64,000 bases of DNA from Leptobrachium leishanense (GCA_009667805.1 CM019070.1:57478735-57542734); one strand, 5' to 3'; numbered from the stretch's first letter, positions 1 to 11,395 are shown. The notes: a model not told the origin generated them from the letters alone. Translations and numbers: made by a program.

Positions 1-412
1 AGTGGTTTTCTATAAAACCCACTAACAGGTCCCAGTGGTTTTATGGAAAATTACTTTCCATTCCACAGTAACTATATTCAGAGGCGCTCACTGTATATGT
101 TCACTTTAGGTAAGCCCTTTTGACCAGAAGTGGGCTCCCTCTGCTGCCCAAAAAGTGCTACTACATTTACATTATAGCTCGGACTCCGTGTTTCAGTGAA
201 GGAAAAAAAAAATGAGCCGCAACCTTTTCAAATAATTTTGACACATCGGCTGTCATGACCGATGCGTTGAATTTTTAGGGGCACATTTTGGAGCCCGTTT
301 ACAGACTAAATTCCTTTCCAATGAACCAATTCCTATGCACTGCTACACAATCAGACCATAGAATAGAGTAGATCTGAGATTTCTGGCAACGTCAGGAGCT
401 TTTGAAGATTGA
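1..412. other. intronic sequence, nothing recognised
   Basis: This lies downstream of CLCA exon 4 on the minus strand, so it should be intron. I see no conserved exon and no clear repeat. The next CLCA exon is not found here and is presumably left of the window. Confidence 0.4.
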
Positions 413-1324
413 CAGGGTTATTCAAAGAGAATCGAAGTCAACGCACGTTTGGTGACTTTTCGTTCTCTTCAATTCGGTGCGATTTGGCGATCCCATTTCG
501 GCGACCCTGCGGTGTATTCAGAAAGCACCACAGGGCCGTCGTAGCGCAGGGAAAAGTCACCTGCAAACCTGCCGAAAGCTCACCGCAAAACCCGGCGAAG
601 GCACACCAAAAACCCGCAAAAACATCTGGATTAACCCTGCCGAACACGTCGGAGAAACCCGAATAGGAGCCGATCACAGCGCAGGGCAGCCGCTGGAAAA
701 AGCCGACACCGCAGACGAATGGAGAGAGAAAAAAAAAACAGTATGCTTGAATGTTTAGTGAAACGCTGTTTGCTAAGAAACTACTGAGCGAAAATGTCTG
801 AAACTTACATATGAGATCCAAGGAATGATAATAAAAAGGGCAGTTACAGAAAAAAAGAAGTAAAGTTAAAAAAATAATTAAAAAAATTAAAATCAGATTT
901 TTTTTTTAACAAAATCCCGTAAAATGCTTAAAAGATCCTAAAAAATCTGTAACTAAAGAGACTTTTTACTGCAGAATATTATAATCAACAGTTTATTAGA
1001 TATTGAATTAAAATGGGAATATTTTTAACATTGAAGCCTATGGAATTCGCCTGAATAAACCTGTCGAATTAAACCACCGAATGGCAGGGCACTTCAGCAA
1101 CTTTTCACTGCTGCTTTTTGTTCTCTGAATAGATGAAGCATTGCTTCTCTATGGGGATTTCACTGCCCTCGAACAGGCACCGAACAGGCACCGTATGTGC
1201 AGGCAATTCGCCAGGATTTGGCGAATTGCCTGCTCTCTGGATAGCCGAATGGCCAGGAAAGTTAACTGAATGCTGATTTTCGGCAGCCTTTCGGCAGCCA
1301 ATCGTATCTCTTTGAATAATCCTG
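413..1324. repeat. CAGGGTTATTCA-family foldback element
   Basis: The ends are inverted repeats: CAGGGTTATTCAAAGAGA on the left and its near-complement on the right, with one C-to-T difference. Both sides are flanked by TGA, a possible 3-bp target duplication. The interior holds AT-rich stretches and short GC-richer arms that recur in the copies at 13.1, 21.5, 25.5, 41.7 and 52.4 kb. No transposase is present, so it is a non-autonomous DNA element. The superfamily is not assigned. Confidence 0.7.
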
Positions 1325-1655
1325 TGAGTATACTCGACTATGGTAGTGAATGGGCTAGATTAATTTCACAGAGCATACTATCTGCTCATTTTTTTTCCCT
1401 ATTCTATGCTATAAAAGGAATAACAGGAGTTAAACACGTCCAAAAAGAGAAATGTTACCTTCTTATGTGAGTTTAGTCATTCAGGGCTTGATGGATTATA
1501 TATCAGACAATACACCAACAAGTAAACGAAGGAGCCACCTGCACATTTTTAGGAGCCAGGCACAGTTTTGGATAAGGTGGTTTTGTAGACCAATACATAC
1601 TATTAGTATTAGTAAAAATACTGCACCAACACAATTAAATACGATGGCAACGTAC

Positions 1656-1764
1656 CTTGTGGCCTCGACTTGACGTTGCCCGGATAAGTAGTAGGGAATA
1701 TCGTGATTATATTCATCGAAAACGCCCCATCGAAGGTGAGCCCATTCATGCACAAATGTTCTTC
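1656..1764 (-). CDS. clca: CLCA gene, coding exon 4 (metalloprotease motif)
   Basis: This 109-bp exon is preceded on the minus strand by a TTCCAG acceptor and followed by a GTACGT donor. Its first two bases complete a glycine codon begun in exon 3, and it ends in phase 2. It encodes RTF-VHEWAHLRWGVFDEY-N and then a Tyr-Tyr-Leu-Ser-Gly stretch. HEWAH fits the HExxH zinc-binding motif of the CLCA N-terminal metalloprotease-like domain, which in characterised members carries out self-cleavage (family knowledge). The two motif histidines and the glutamate are intact. The rest of the protein (VWA domain, FnIII region) must be encoded to the left of base 1. The surrounding intronic DNA holds foldback elements on both sides. 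Confidence 0.93.
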
Positions 1765-1853
1765 CTGGAATGATAAAATCGAAGAAAAGATTTACTATAA
1801 GATTTCTTTTAAGACCAGTAATAAAAGGACCTGTAGGGTGCGTGTTGCCCTAA

Positions 1854-2393
1854 AGGGTTATTCAGTTAGTCTATTCAGAAAGCTGTCAATTCGCCAAATA
1901 CTGGCGAATTGCCAGCGAAATACAGTGCAGTTTGTGTCAGATCGTCGCAATTCGGCGACCTTCGGCAGCAGGGAAATTGTCCCAAAGAGAAGTAATGGTC
2001 AATCATGGTAACGGTCAAATTCAGAGAACGCCGAACTGCACCGAAATGCCCAGATTTTTGGTGTTTCAGTTCGACAGGTTTAATCAGGCGAATCCCATGT
2101 AAAAAAAAAAAATCACCGTTTTCATTATTTGTTTATTCAACCATTTAATTTTTTCAGTTTTAGCAAAAGGCCTTTTTAGTTGTTTTTTTTAGCGAAAAAC
2201 TCTGATTTCATCTGTATTTAATGGGGTTTTTTTCTTTTACATTCTGTAACAGACCTTTTTATTATTTTTACAGGACTTTATTATTTCCACATGTTTTCAA
2301 CAACTTTTTAAAAATTGCAGAGTTCCCATTTTTTTTTTCCTTCAGTTCGGCTGTTTTTGGCGGCTAATTTGATTTTTTCAGTGAATAATCCCT
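1854..2393. repeat. CAGGGTTATTCA-family element, eroded copy
   Basis: AGGGTTATTCA at the left and TGAATAATCCCT at the right bound about 540 bp. The interior has the recurrent 'tggcgaattgcc' and 'tttttattatt' segments of the longer copies. It lies in CLCA intron 3, directly upstream of exon 4. No target duplication is clear. Confidence 0.5.
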
Positions 2394-2981
2394 CTAGTTC
2401 AAAATATATTTACATGTTTCTGGATGGAATGGCCAAAACTTTTGACACTTGTTTCTCAAATTTATAAATACAGGATTCAAACATAATCCACACATTTGGA
2501 CTAAGTAGTTTTATAGTCGCAGGTTCAAGTTCAGCATATTCTGTACATTCCACATATTATAAATTAAACATTTTAAACCTGGGAATTCAAGGTATGAAGC
2601 CAACCGGAATATATTCCATCTGCTCCTCACGCAATCTTTTAAATTCCGAGAAAGGATTAGGATAGGAACAAGATAAGCTCTTTCTTGGCATTTGCAACAT
2701 GATCTTGTAGAAAAAAATAAATTCTTAATTGTTAAATGGTCAGAAGCTAGCTTATACGTTGTGAAACATTGAGGTAGTCACTGCACAACACTGTAATATC
2801 TCTTTCTGCGCTTTTGCATAGATTCCTGATAAATGCCTCAAAAATAATGTATTTTTTATTTATTATCGTTTCGGTTATCCATTTTATTAATTGTTCTATA
2901 ATTTATTTGACTGTTCATTATTTTATTATTGTCTTTCTGCTATTAAACAATAAAAAATATTATCGCATCCATTGACCACTG
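2394..2981. other. AT-rich intronic stretch
   Basis: This is CLCA intron 3. It is AT-rich with homopolymer runs. I see no exon, RNA gene or recognisable repeat. Confidence 0.4.
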
Positions 2982-3804
2982 CTTTCAATGGGCCGCCTCG
3001 GCCCCTCCTCGCAGGAGGCGTGCCGCACGCCATTGACTGCAGTGGGACGGCCTTAACTCAGACAGCTTCCCTGCAGCCAATGACGCTCATCGGTTGCGTG
3101 GGTGGGTCATATTAGAGGCCCGCTGCGACGCCTGTCGGCGAGGCGTACCAGTACTCCTTGCCGGCGTTAACTCCTGCCTGACAGATGACGCCCGTCCGCT
3201 TATGAAAGGGTTAAGCAGGCAAATCCTATACGTTTCAATGTAAAAAAAAATCCCCGTTCTTATTAAATATTTATTCAACTGTTGATTTTCATTTGCAATA
3301 AAAAGTCTCTATTTATTTTTTAGGATTTTTTAGGCGTTTAAATTTTTTTTTTTCTGATTTTTTTACATGGCGTTTTTTTTTATTCGGTAACAGACCTTTT
3401 TATTGTTATTCATAGGACCTTATATATTATTTCCAGCCATTTTCATGCACTAGTTTTTTTATTAAAGGCCTTTTAAAAGTTGCGTTCTTGCTACCCCCAT
3501 TCGGCGACTGGTCGTCTTTTTTCAGATACGTTTGGCGGTCTGTACGGGGGATCGTCGGGTCGATTCAACAGTTTTACGGTGGGTTATTGGACCGATTCGT
3601 TGGTTTTGCGATTCGTTCAGTGTTTTTTTGGCAGTTTGTGGCTGCGTTCGGAGGGTTTATCGGCGGTGTTCGGTTGATAGATTCGTTGCACTTTGGGACA
3701 CTGCGATGAATACTGATTTCACCACAGGGTCAGCGAAATAAAGGTGCTGAAGAAGTGAGCACTGAAATCTTGCTGACATTTCGGTGCTCTCTGAATAACC
3801 CCTT
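2982..3804. repeat. GC-rich palindromic segment joined to a truncated CAGGGTTATTCA-family element
   Basis: The first 230 bases are CpG-rich with short palindromes such as CCTCCTCGCAGGAGG and a TTAA at each side. From about 3211 the sequence follows the 3' half of the foldback family ('atcctatacgtttcaatg', then AT-rich blocks, then GGCGGT-type repeats) and ends in CTCTGAATAACCCC. The 5' half of that element is missing. The join may be a nested insertion or a deletion. Confidence 0.4.
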
Positions 3805-4016
3805 TAGTTAAAAATAAGGGAACCAAAAACAAGGTCACTGTTTCCCATAACACATCAGCATGTACAGTAGCTGATGCTTATCTCAATAAAGAGCCAACCT
3901 GACAAAGGCAAAAAACCTGTTTCTACTATAACATTGGGAAACACAAGTATAAAAGCTTGTCTATTCTAATTGATTGCATGATACCTCTTATGTAATGATT
4001 TTCTGCATGCTCTATT

Positions 4017-5643
4017 TAGAGATGTGCATTCAGTTCGGAAAAATTCTGAATTTGTAATGAAATTTGATAATTCGTATTCGGAAGTACTTCCGAATAACGA
4101 ATTGATACAATACAAAAACGAAACGGTATATAACAAATTTATTTCGTTTTACACTGTGTCATCATCAGAAAATAAAAATTTGAATAATTGATATCAACTA
4201 TCGAATTTGAAATGAACTATCAAATTGATATCAACTATCGAATTTGAAATGACCTATCAAATTGATATGAAAGCGATACAAAATCGATACAAAAAACAAA
4301 ACGAAACACAAAACTAAATTAGTTAACCCCTTAGTGACCGGGCGGTTTTACACAAATCCGTCCTTTAGTGACCGCTGCTGTTTTTACGTTTCTGCGCTGC
4401 TCGTGTTTAGATCAAATTTTCCTCTTACTCGTTTATTCAACCCACACATATTATACACCCTTTTTCCCGCCATTAAATGGACTTTCTAGAAATACCATTA
4501 TTTCCATCATATCCAATAATTTAATATAAAAAAAATATGAAATATGATGAAAAAAATGGTAAAAACACACTTTTTCGTAATTTAATCCCCTAAAGCTATA
4601 ACCACCAATAAAGACCCCGGCTAAATAGTTTCCAAATTTTATCCCGAGAATAGAAATACCCAATTTTTACATGTTTTTACCTTTTAACCCTTTCACTGCT
4701 GAGCCAGTTCACCTATGTGCGCTGCGCTCATTCTGACCATTTTGTGCTAATTATTTTGAGATGTCAGCCTAGGTCCTATTTAATTAAACTCCCCCAGACA
4801 AAAAAAACTTTAAAAAAAAAACATTTTTTTATTTTATTTAATTTTTTTATTATTTTTTTTTATTTATTTATTTTTTTACATTTTTTTTTAAAACCAAACC
4901 TGGTCATGTTTGGTATCATTCGAAAGGCCATAATCAGGCCTTTCAAATGATGGCAAATATGACCATCTAGCTGCCATGGATCGGGAGATAAAGGGATCCT
5001 TAGGATCCCCTTATCTCTACATGGCAGCTAGAGGGTTAACTGGCCCACTGACATCCTCACACATATGGTGAGGTTGTCAGTGGGTGGGGGGGGACCTGGA
5101 GGCTTGGCTGACATCCAAGATGTCAGCCCCCCTCCAGGTTTGAATCACGTTATGGCGCCAATTGGCGCCGCAACGTGATCCGGCGGCGAAATGGTTAATG
5201 CTATACACCGCTGGAAAGGGGAGGCTCTCCCCTCTCCAGCGGTGCAAACGGCATCTCCCTAGCTTCAATGGTTGGGGAGATAGAGTGCTCCGAAGGAGCC
5301 CGCCCTCCCCTCCATTGAAACACATGGGGGCACCTTCTGATGACGTCACCACGCAGCGTGGCGACGTCATCAGCCTCGCCTGCCCATGTAAATCACATGG
5401 GCAGGCTTCCTCCCTGTCAGATCGCCGTGGGATCCGACGAGGGAGGTGAGTATCGGGCGGGAGGGGGATTTGGCGCCGCTGACGTATCCTGTACGTCATC
5501 GGGTCTAAGGGAGACCCGAACACAGGACATACAGGGTACGTCAGCGGTCGGGAAGGGGTTAAGAAATTCCAAAAACGAAATTATTTAAAAACGTAACAAA
5601 ACGAAACTAAACAAAACAAATTTTTCAGCCATGCACATCCCTA
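4017..5643. mobile_element. hAT-type non-autonomous element
   Basis: The ends are TAGAGATGTGCA and its near-inverse TGCACATCCCTA. They are flanked by the 8-bp pair GCTCTATT and TCTCTATT, which match at 7 of 8 positions; an 8-bp duplication is the hAT signature. The body is AT-rich with repeated 'aaacgaaac' and 'atcgaatttgaaatga' motifs and no transposase. A separate TTAA-type element sits inside it. It lies in CLCA intron 3. Confidence 0.65.
4327..5558. mobile_element. TTAA-target inverted-repeat element (nested)
   Basis: It is flanked by TTAA at 4323-4326 and 5559-5562, with inverted ends starting CCCCTTAGTGACCG and finishing in CGGTCGGGAAGGGG. A relative at 39034-40280 has the same flank pattern. 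Several internal palindromes are present, such as the 'aaagggatcct/aggatcccctt' block near 4990. TTAA duplication is typical of piggyBac and Kolobok elements; I cannot choose between them. No transposase is present. Confidence 0.7.
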
Positions 5644-5710
5644 TCTCTATTCTTGCAGTGTGTTTTGTATATATGAAAGCATTATTATATTTCACGTCCA
5701 GACATCGTAC

Positions 5711-5858
5711 CTCTGGGTCCATATATACGAAGCAGTTTATCATTTAGTAAAAAGTTGGGGGTGAAATGTATGTATTTTCCCTTTTCGCCACAACCACCGT
5801 ATTGCAAGGTGTATGGATCATCTCCTTGTAGAAATGGATCTGCTACGATAACATCTGC
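5711..5858 (-). CDS. clca: CLCA gene, coding exon 3
   Basis: This 148-bp exon has a CTCACAG acceptor and a GTACGA donor. It starts in phase 0 and ends one base into a glycine codon. The product begins ADVIVADP, continues with PYTLQYGGCGEKG and FTPNFLL, and ends IYGPRG. This is the CLCA stretch between the N-terminal beta segment and the HExxH helix; the NCGEKG/TPDF/YGPQG pattern of mammalian CLCA1 aligns without gaps at the splice joins (from family knowledge). Neighbouring exons are 3,946 bp downstream and 2,575 bp upstream on the minus strand. Confidence 0.92.
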
Positions 5859-6904
5859 CTGTGAGAAAAGAAGAAACAAACAATAGGTTAAAAAAAGCAA
5901 GATTGTTACCATTGATACCATACTCAAAAAACCCAAACCAAGCTAATCCACAGGTCTAATACTAACCTTACAACTAAAAGGTTTTATTCAGTAAGCACTG
6001 TTGTTTCACCAAAGTTCACGTAGTGGAAAACAATAGCAATAATCACTGTCGGTGCAACTTTGTTGAACTTCAGCTATCCAGAGAAGCAAAATTAAAAAAT
6101 GGTAGGCGAGCTTGCGGCAAACAACATGAACAATGCTGAACAATGGTACCACCATAATTCTTTCATAGAGTGAGTCAACTGCAGCTTTTCTCCTTTTACC
6201 ATTGTTCCTATGTTGTTTCCATCAATGGTAGATAAACTTTGACAATCTTAAAATGTGATCTTCATTTAACTCAATAGAAACAATGGTATATACCAACTGC
6301 AACTGAAACGGCGAAAACAATGGTGAAATCTATGCTGAACATCTTCAGCAGGAACAACAGTGAAAACCACACAAGCTTTGTTGGAACATCCTTAAGTAGT
6401 GAATTCATTGGGGTTTAACCACAGTTGATCATCATAGTTCGACAAAGTAAATGCAGCTTTATTTCAATAAAACAACAGTTTTTAATGATTAACTCCTTAA
6501 ACAGCACATGTTATGATCAGATGCACTTTGGCTGCAATACCCCATTAGGGAATGGATATTGTGTTGATCATAAAGATCAATATGATAGCTCATCCCTTAA
6601 TGAGATATAGCAGGTTTTATCTACCCCGATCCAGCATCGGGCACCACCATCTTTCCTCCCCAACTTCTTTATCTTTCAACAGCATACTCTCACAGACTCA
6701 CCTCCATCTCTCTCTCTGCTGCCCCAACCCGCCCACCCAGGGCCGGTCCCTAATTTTGGCTCTCCTTTCCAGCGGTCTCCACTTCTCTCTCTAATTACTC
6801 TCACTAAGCCCAAACTTCTGGTCCTTCCCATGCAATCCCTAAGATTTTCTTCTGGCCACCAGTTTCACCTTCCCTCTGCTCCCTTTTGTTTCAGTTACCC
6901 CCAT
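5859..6904. other. CLCA intron 2, unclassified
   Basis: Apart from pyrimidine-rich sequence at 6620-6900 that may be the upstream part of a LINE 3' end, I recognise nothing here. Short imperfect repeats of 'aacaatggt' occur at 6100-6340. Confidence 0.3.
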
Positions 6905-7085
6905 TCTTTAGATTGTAAGCTCACGAGATGTCTGCATGAGCACTTGATTTAAAGTGCTGTACTAACTGGACAGTTATCCTACAGGCAGGGTTGTCTTTCC
7001 TCTTGTGTCATGTATGTCTCCTGTTTGTGCTTCCCCATTGTAAAGTGCTACAGAATCTGTTGGCGCTGTATAAGTACTTGGAACT
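6905..7085 (+). repeat. L2-like LINE 3' end remnant
   Basis: It contains 'ttagattgtaagctcacgag' and then 'gtaaagtgctacagaatctg' followed by 'ttggcgctgtataag'. This is the same 3' tail seen at the end of the L2 remnant at 24.0 kb. No coding part remains. Confidence 0.55.
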
Positions 7086-7384
7086 AAACTGTAACTCTAC
7101 CATGGGTATGGCTTGCTGTGTGGTGTCTTGCATTGCTGTGTGATTGGGCCTTGGCAGTGGCGTCAGTCGGCTGAACAAGTCAATCTCCCAAACAAACTGA
7201 ACGGAGGGCTCTCCTGCAGGATTGCTCTCCACTCAGAACTGTCACTCCCCTCTGCAGCATGCTGCACAAAATTCTCCTTTGTTGCAACCATGGCAAACTT
7301 CAGCTCCTCACAAAAGAGAATTTCAAACAGCAGCAGGAGAAGCTTTCATTGATGAAGATTTCCCTATTATGAGCTCTAGTCCAA

Positions 7385-7489
7385 AGGTTGGTGTTAACTT
7401 AACCAGAGCTGTTGTAACCTTACCAGAGTCATTATAGTTTATGGAGTTAAGCTTACAACAGCCCTGGTTAAGATAGCACTAACTTTGAA
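7385..7489. mobile_element. short hairpin MITE, CAGTATTAC family
   Basis: Two arms of about 40 bp form an imperfect hairpin (left AGAGCTGTTGTAA, right TTACAACAGCCCT). The same arms bound the much longer copy at 40362-41215, but in this copy the interior is absent. It lies in CLCA intron 2. Confidence 0.55.
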
Positions 7490-7580
7490 ATAGGGCCCTA
7501 TATTGGGTTATCCCCGGAATTTTTGGGATAGATTATTCCTGCAAAATTAACATGATGAAGCTTCTCCTGTCGTCGTTTAA

Positions 7581-8005
7581 GGCTAGGGTCAGACGAGCGC
7601 AGTGCGAACGCGCGTGCAGGCGCACTTAATCACGGCCGTAGTAGCAGCAAGTGACGGGCAATGACGGCCAATATACGAAGTACGGTCGCACAAAAGTCCG
7701 GCTGCGCAACGCAAGTGGAAAACGAACGCATTTTGTCGAGAACGTAAAACCTCTAGTACGGTTGTACAGAGTGCGCTGCATCCACTAGCGGCGTGTGTGC
7801 GTGAATTGGAGATGTCAGACACTGCTAATGTCTGGCCAACATAACGTCCAGATGCACAAAGTGTTTTATTGATGATCCGTACAAAATCACGGATGCAAAT
7901 GCGCATCGTATGACCGCTATCGCGTACTCCGTGAAAAAATGCGTCCATTCGTTCGAACGCACTTTTTCACAGACAACGCGAAAATGCGTTCGTCTGACCC
8001 TAGCC
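7581..8005. mobile_element. Harbinger-like MITE, GGCTAGGGTCAGACG family (type A)
   Basis: The ends are GGCTAGGGTCAGACGAGCG and CGTTCGTCTGACCCTAGCC. The flanks are TAA and TGA, consistent with a mutated 3-bp TAA duplication. The body is GC-rich, CpG-rich and self-complementary with no coding capacity. Close copies lie at 39848, 49817, 51622 and 56265. Confidence 0.75.
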
Positions 8006-8433
8006 TGAATGTCACTTTTTGATATGCTGAAGGTTGTTACAGTTGCAGCAACAGCGACTTCCTCCATTCTTGGCAAACACTGTTGCTTATTGAATAACCC
8101 CACTGTATGCCTGTTCAGTGAACAGCATGTCCAAGAATATTGCACAGTTTACTGGGTGACGTTACTATATTAATAAAGGATATTCCGAGACCTATACACT
8201 TAAATATTTGTTAAGTCTTTTATTGATGAGGCATTGCTTTCAAAACATCTATTCAAACATCCATCAGGCTACATGTCGCATATTACCTGTTTAACAGAGA
8301 TGTGATTTATTACAATACAGGTATTTTTTAAATTCAAATTGATATAAGCGATTAATATAAACAAACTAGGGGAATAGTAACAGATTTTTATAACTCAAAT
8401 TCGTAATAGTATAATAAGATACGTTTGTCTTAC

Positions 8434-8574
8434 TTTGTCAAACGATTCGGTTTTTGGGCGTCCATATTTGCTATCAATTGACCAGGTGTTTGGGATCAAA
8501 ATCTTTGCGCTCTTTATATAAACTTTATTCTTCGTAGCTTCAAGCATGTAAGAAGAGCCGGCTGTGAGCATATT
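8434..8574 (-). CDS. clca: CLCA gene, coding exon 2
   Basis: This 141-bp exon (47 codons, phase 0 at both ends) has a TTTTCAG acceptor and a GTAAGA donor. The product starts NMLTAGSSYMLEATKNKVYI and then has KSAKILIPNTW and GRPKTESFDK. It matches the CLCA N-terminal block that reads 'ASLYLFEATGKR..ILIPETW' in the human protein (family knowledge). Joined to exon 1 it gives ESIK-NMLT, and joined to exon 3 it gives SFDK-ADVI, both in register with the family. Confidence 0.92.
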
Positions 8575-8989
8575 CTGAAAAGATAAACATATACGAGACA
8601 TTAAAGCAGCTGTGAGAATGCTGGTTTGACATCTGGGACCCTACTCCACCCGTGCCATTACATTAACTACAAGGCATATAATTACATGGCATAACGACCC
8701 GTGCTGTTCCAGTTGAGATGAAAACCTCTGTTGTTGCAAATATGTAACAGCTTTTAACATTCCCTCATCCAGTGACAAAGAGGGCAGCACGCAGCAAAGG
8801 ACACCGAACAAATATCCAGTGTTATTCTACTTGTCCTTTGTGATACTGCACAAATTTCCAGAGTCCTAGCTGTCCTAGCTGCCGACCTGTCCTAGCTGTC
8901 GACCTCTATTAATTGCTGCCTGAAATTACTAGCCTATCCACTAGCAGAGCAGCCGGCTCATAAGCAAGTCAGTGTTACGAAGTCACTAA

Positions 8990-9380
8990 GGCTAGGGTCA
9001 GACGAACGTGTTTTCTACGGACTGTGCGTCCGTGCAGTACGGACGCACTTTTTGACAGAAGACGCAGTAGTGACCACACATTCCGTTTTTGTGACTGACG
9101 TTATTTTTGACGGATGTAGGAGAGTAAATAAATTAAAATGAAAAAACATTTTGTCCGTCAAAAATGCTGGACTTATAAATGCAGTCCGTCTGACCACGGT
9201 CCATCACTCAGACACAAAGCTATGCGGACGTGGCGCACTCCGCACGTCCGTTATAGCAGTATTACGTTCTTGCCTAACCTGCGTCCATTGCCCGCATCCG
9301 TCATGCAATTGTATGCTATCACGGATGTACTTATGTGCGGGCAACACGGACGTGAACACTGCGCTCGTCTGACCCCAGCC
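8990..9380. mobile_element. Harbinger-like MITE, GGCTAGGGTCAGACG family (type B)
   Basis: It is flanked by a perfect TAA duplication (8987-8989 and 9381-9383). The ends are GGCTAGGGTCAGACGAACG and CGTCTGACCCCAGCC. The interior contains the type B block around 9100-9200 that also occurs at 32.9, 45.9 and 48.3 kb. It lies in CLCA intron 1. Confidence 0.78.
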
Positions 9381-10659
9381 TAACACGTAACAGCTTGCAA
9401 TGACTTTATGTAATCAGCAACTCTATTAAAAGGTGTCCAGGTAGTTTTCTAGGAATAATATACAGTTGAACAAAGGTACATTAAGGCTGATTAAATGGAG
9501 TCATACTGGGTCCATGGAAGAACACTGGAAACAAATGGTTCCCATCTTTCTAAAGCATACGGCGAGAGGAGGCAGCGGATCGCACAGGGGTATGTCATGG
9601 ATTTGTTGTAGATCTCTTCTTTTTAAAGCATTTTATGATTTTGCAAAAGCAAGCTTCCTTAACCCCTTCACTACCGTGATCATGTATACATGATCAGTAA
9701 AACCAGACTCCGCAGCCCTACATGATCTAGGGCGGTGCTGCATGACTGCAGACGGAATTTGTTTGTTGCAAACGAATTTAGTTTGCTTTTGGGCTAAAGA
9801 TGGTTCCCTCCAAGCTTTTGCCCTGTTGGCATAATGCCCGAGGTGCTAAAACTGGTAAAAATCGGGCAAAGTAATGCCCTGACTTATAGCAGCAGACACA
9901 GACACATGAGCTGCAGTTTTACCTGTAGTAACTCTATTTGACCATTAGATGGCACCATCTGTCTGCCAAATAGGTTATTACAGTAAGAAATTCACTGAGA
10001 ATATGCCCAAATATTTCTTATTGTGTAAATAATTTAATTTTCGGGCACATATAGACCAAAGTCTTAAAAGGGATAATCAAGCTTGAAAAATATCTTTAAA
10101 TGAAGCTTTAAACAAAATAAGTTAAAAGTCCATTGCTAAAATCGACATAATTTAGAAGAATTGAGATGTATATGCCGCTTTGTTTTCATAAGGACTTTCT
10201 GGATAGTGTAATGCACTGTCTTCTAATTGTGTTAATCTCAGTGCCTAGAGGCTTATATAAATGGACTAGGATACCCATCTATTTATGAATGATAAGCAGA
10301 AACTGCTGCAGGGTCAAGTAATTCTATCCTACATTGTTTAGAAGAAGTAATAGCTTTACAGAAATCTGTTTTCCTGTCCTAAATGTAATACAAGTAAAGG
10401 CTAGTCATTGTGTGATCCACAGCTGTCAAGCTGATGCCCTCAAGGCCAAGGAATCAAGGGAGTTTTAGTACAGAAACACCTGGGGAGTTTGATAGCCCTT
10501 GTGTAACCTCTTGTAAGTGGGCATGCAGATATCAAATAAAATACATTACAACAGTTCTTCAGTGATATCTACTTTGTTATGTTCTTTGCAAGTGTTTTAT
10601 ATCGATTGCTTCTGAAAACTGTGGATTCAAGATAAGAGAAAGATAATGGTGTCACTTAC
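9381..10659. other. CLCA intron 1, mostly unclassified
   Basis: At 9661 the sequence 'ttaaccccttcactaccgtg' followed by a palindrome (CTGATCATGTATACATGATCAG region, 9676-9698) looks like the left end of a TTAA-type element; I find no right end. The remainder shows no exon or repeat I can name. Confidence 0.35.
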
Positions 10660-10815
10660 TTTAATGCTTTCGATAAGTTTCGGATTTTCAGGTATATTGG
10701 GATTTATGGCAATGACGATGTCTTCATATCCGTTATCTTTCAACTGCACCATGGAATTCTTTGCGCATACCAGATGCAATATAGAGATTAAAGTAAAAAT
10801 GCTTAAAACACCCAT
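10660..10815 (-). CDS. clca: CLCA gene, coding exon 1 with signal peptide
   Basis: The 156 coding bases (52 codons) run from an ATG at 10815 to a GTAAGT donor after AAA. The product begins MGVLSIFTLISILHLVCA, a hydrophobic secretion signal with a plausible cleavage site after Cys-Ala, then SMVQLKDNGYEDIVIAINPN and IPENPKLIESIK. Human CLCA1 starts in the same way: short signal, then IQLNNNGYEGIVVAIDP (family knowledge). The upstream in-frame GTG at 10839 is not a likely start. Four exons give about 184 codons, roughly a fifth of a CLCA protein of about 900 residues. Which CLCA paralogue this is cannot be decided from this part. Confidence 0.93.
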
Positions 10816-11000
10816 CGTAGAGTCAGAATTTTTTTTCACCTCTGGATATGGAATATACCCTTTTCAGTGGATATTTTGTATGTTCATCCAGATGTACAGT
10901 GTGTGCTAGAAAATGAATAGAGGCAATCTGCAAGTAAAACATCATGCACAGTTAATTCAATGTAACATTTTACTTGTCTGTTAACAAAGTATTTTAATAG
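10816..11000 (-). promoter_or_regulatory. clca: CLCA 5' untranslated or proximal promoter region
   Basis: Upstream of the ATG on the minus strand there is GGGTATATTCC (about 10852-10862), which could be a weak TATA element. Further up, TTTTACTTGCAG (about 10931-10942) could be an acceptor for a separate 5' noncoding exon. The sequence does not decide between the two. Confidence 0.25.
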
Positions 11001-11342
11001 AATGTACACGCATTTATCTTCTACTAGTCACCCAGATGTGCAGGATTATTTTTACTTGTTACCCCAATTATTTTCTTCTCTTCTGGAGACATTGAGGATA
11101 ATTGTACCTAGGAACCTGATGTACTGCAGTTGGGGCATTAATCACTGAACTATCATACAACCTGTAAAAGCGGGTAAGGAAAAGACAACAGTGGGGAAAT
11201 GAGAAATGAAAGAGATGAAAGAGTGTAGCTGCAGATTTATTAAAGTAATTCCGCAAACAAGTTGAGAAAACATCAGAATTTACAGAGAATCATGTTTGAA
11301 AACAAATAGGTATTGGGTGGACACCACCACTGTAGAGTTGGA

Positions 11343-11395
11343 ACTGTTCTTAGATTGTAAGCTCTTGTGCAGGGTCCTCTCTCCTACTGTTCTGT
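11343..11395 (+). repeat. L2-like LINE tail fragment
   Basis: It contains 'tagattgtaagctcttgtgc' followed by 'agggtcctctctcctactgt', the 3' end motif shared with 6.9, 55.5 and 62.85 kb. Confidence 0.45.

Noticed and set aside
5077..5588. Open frames of 82-148 codons on both strands at 5.1-5.6 kb
   Set aside because: They lie wholly inside the palindromic TTAA element; palindromes generate mirrored frames.
10816..10839. An N-terminal extension of CLCA from position 10839
   Set aside because: The codon there is GTG. The ATG at 10815 gives a standard signal peptide of the expected length.
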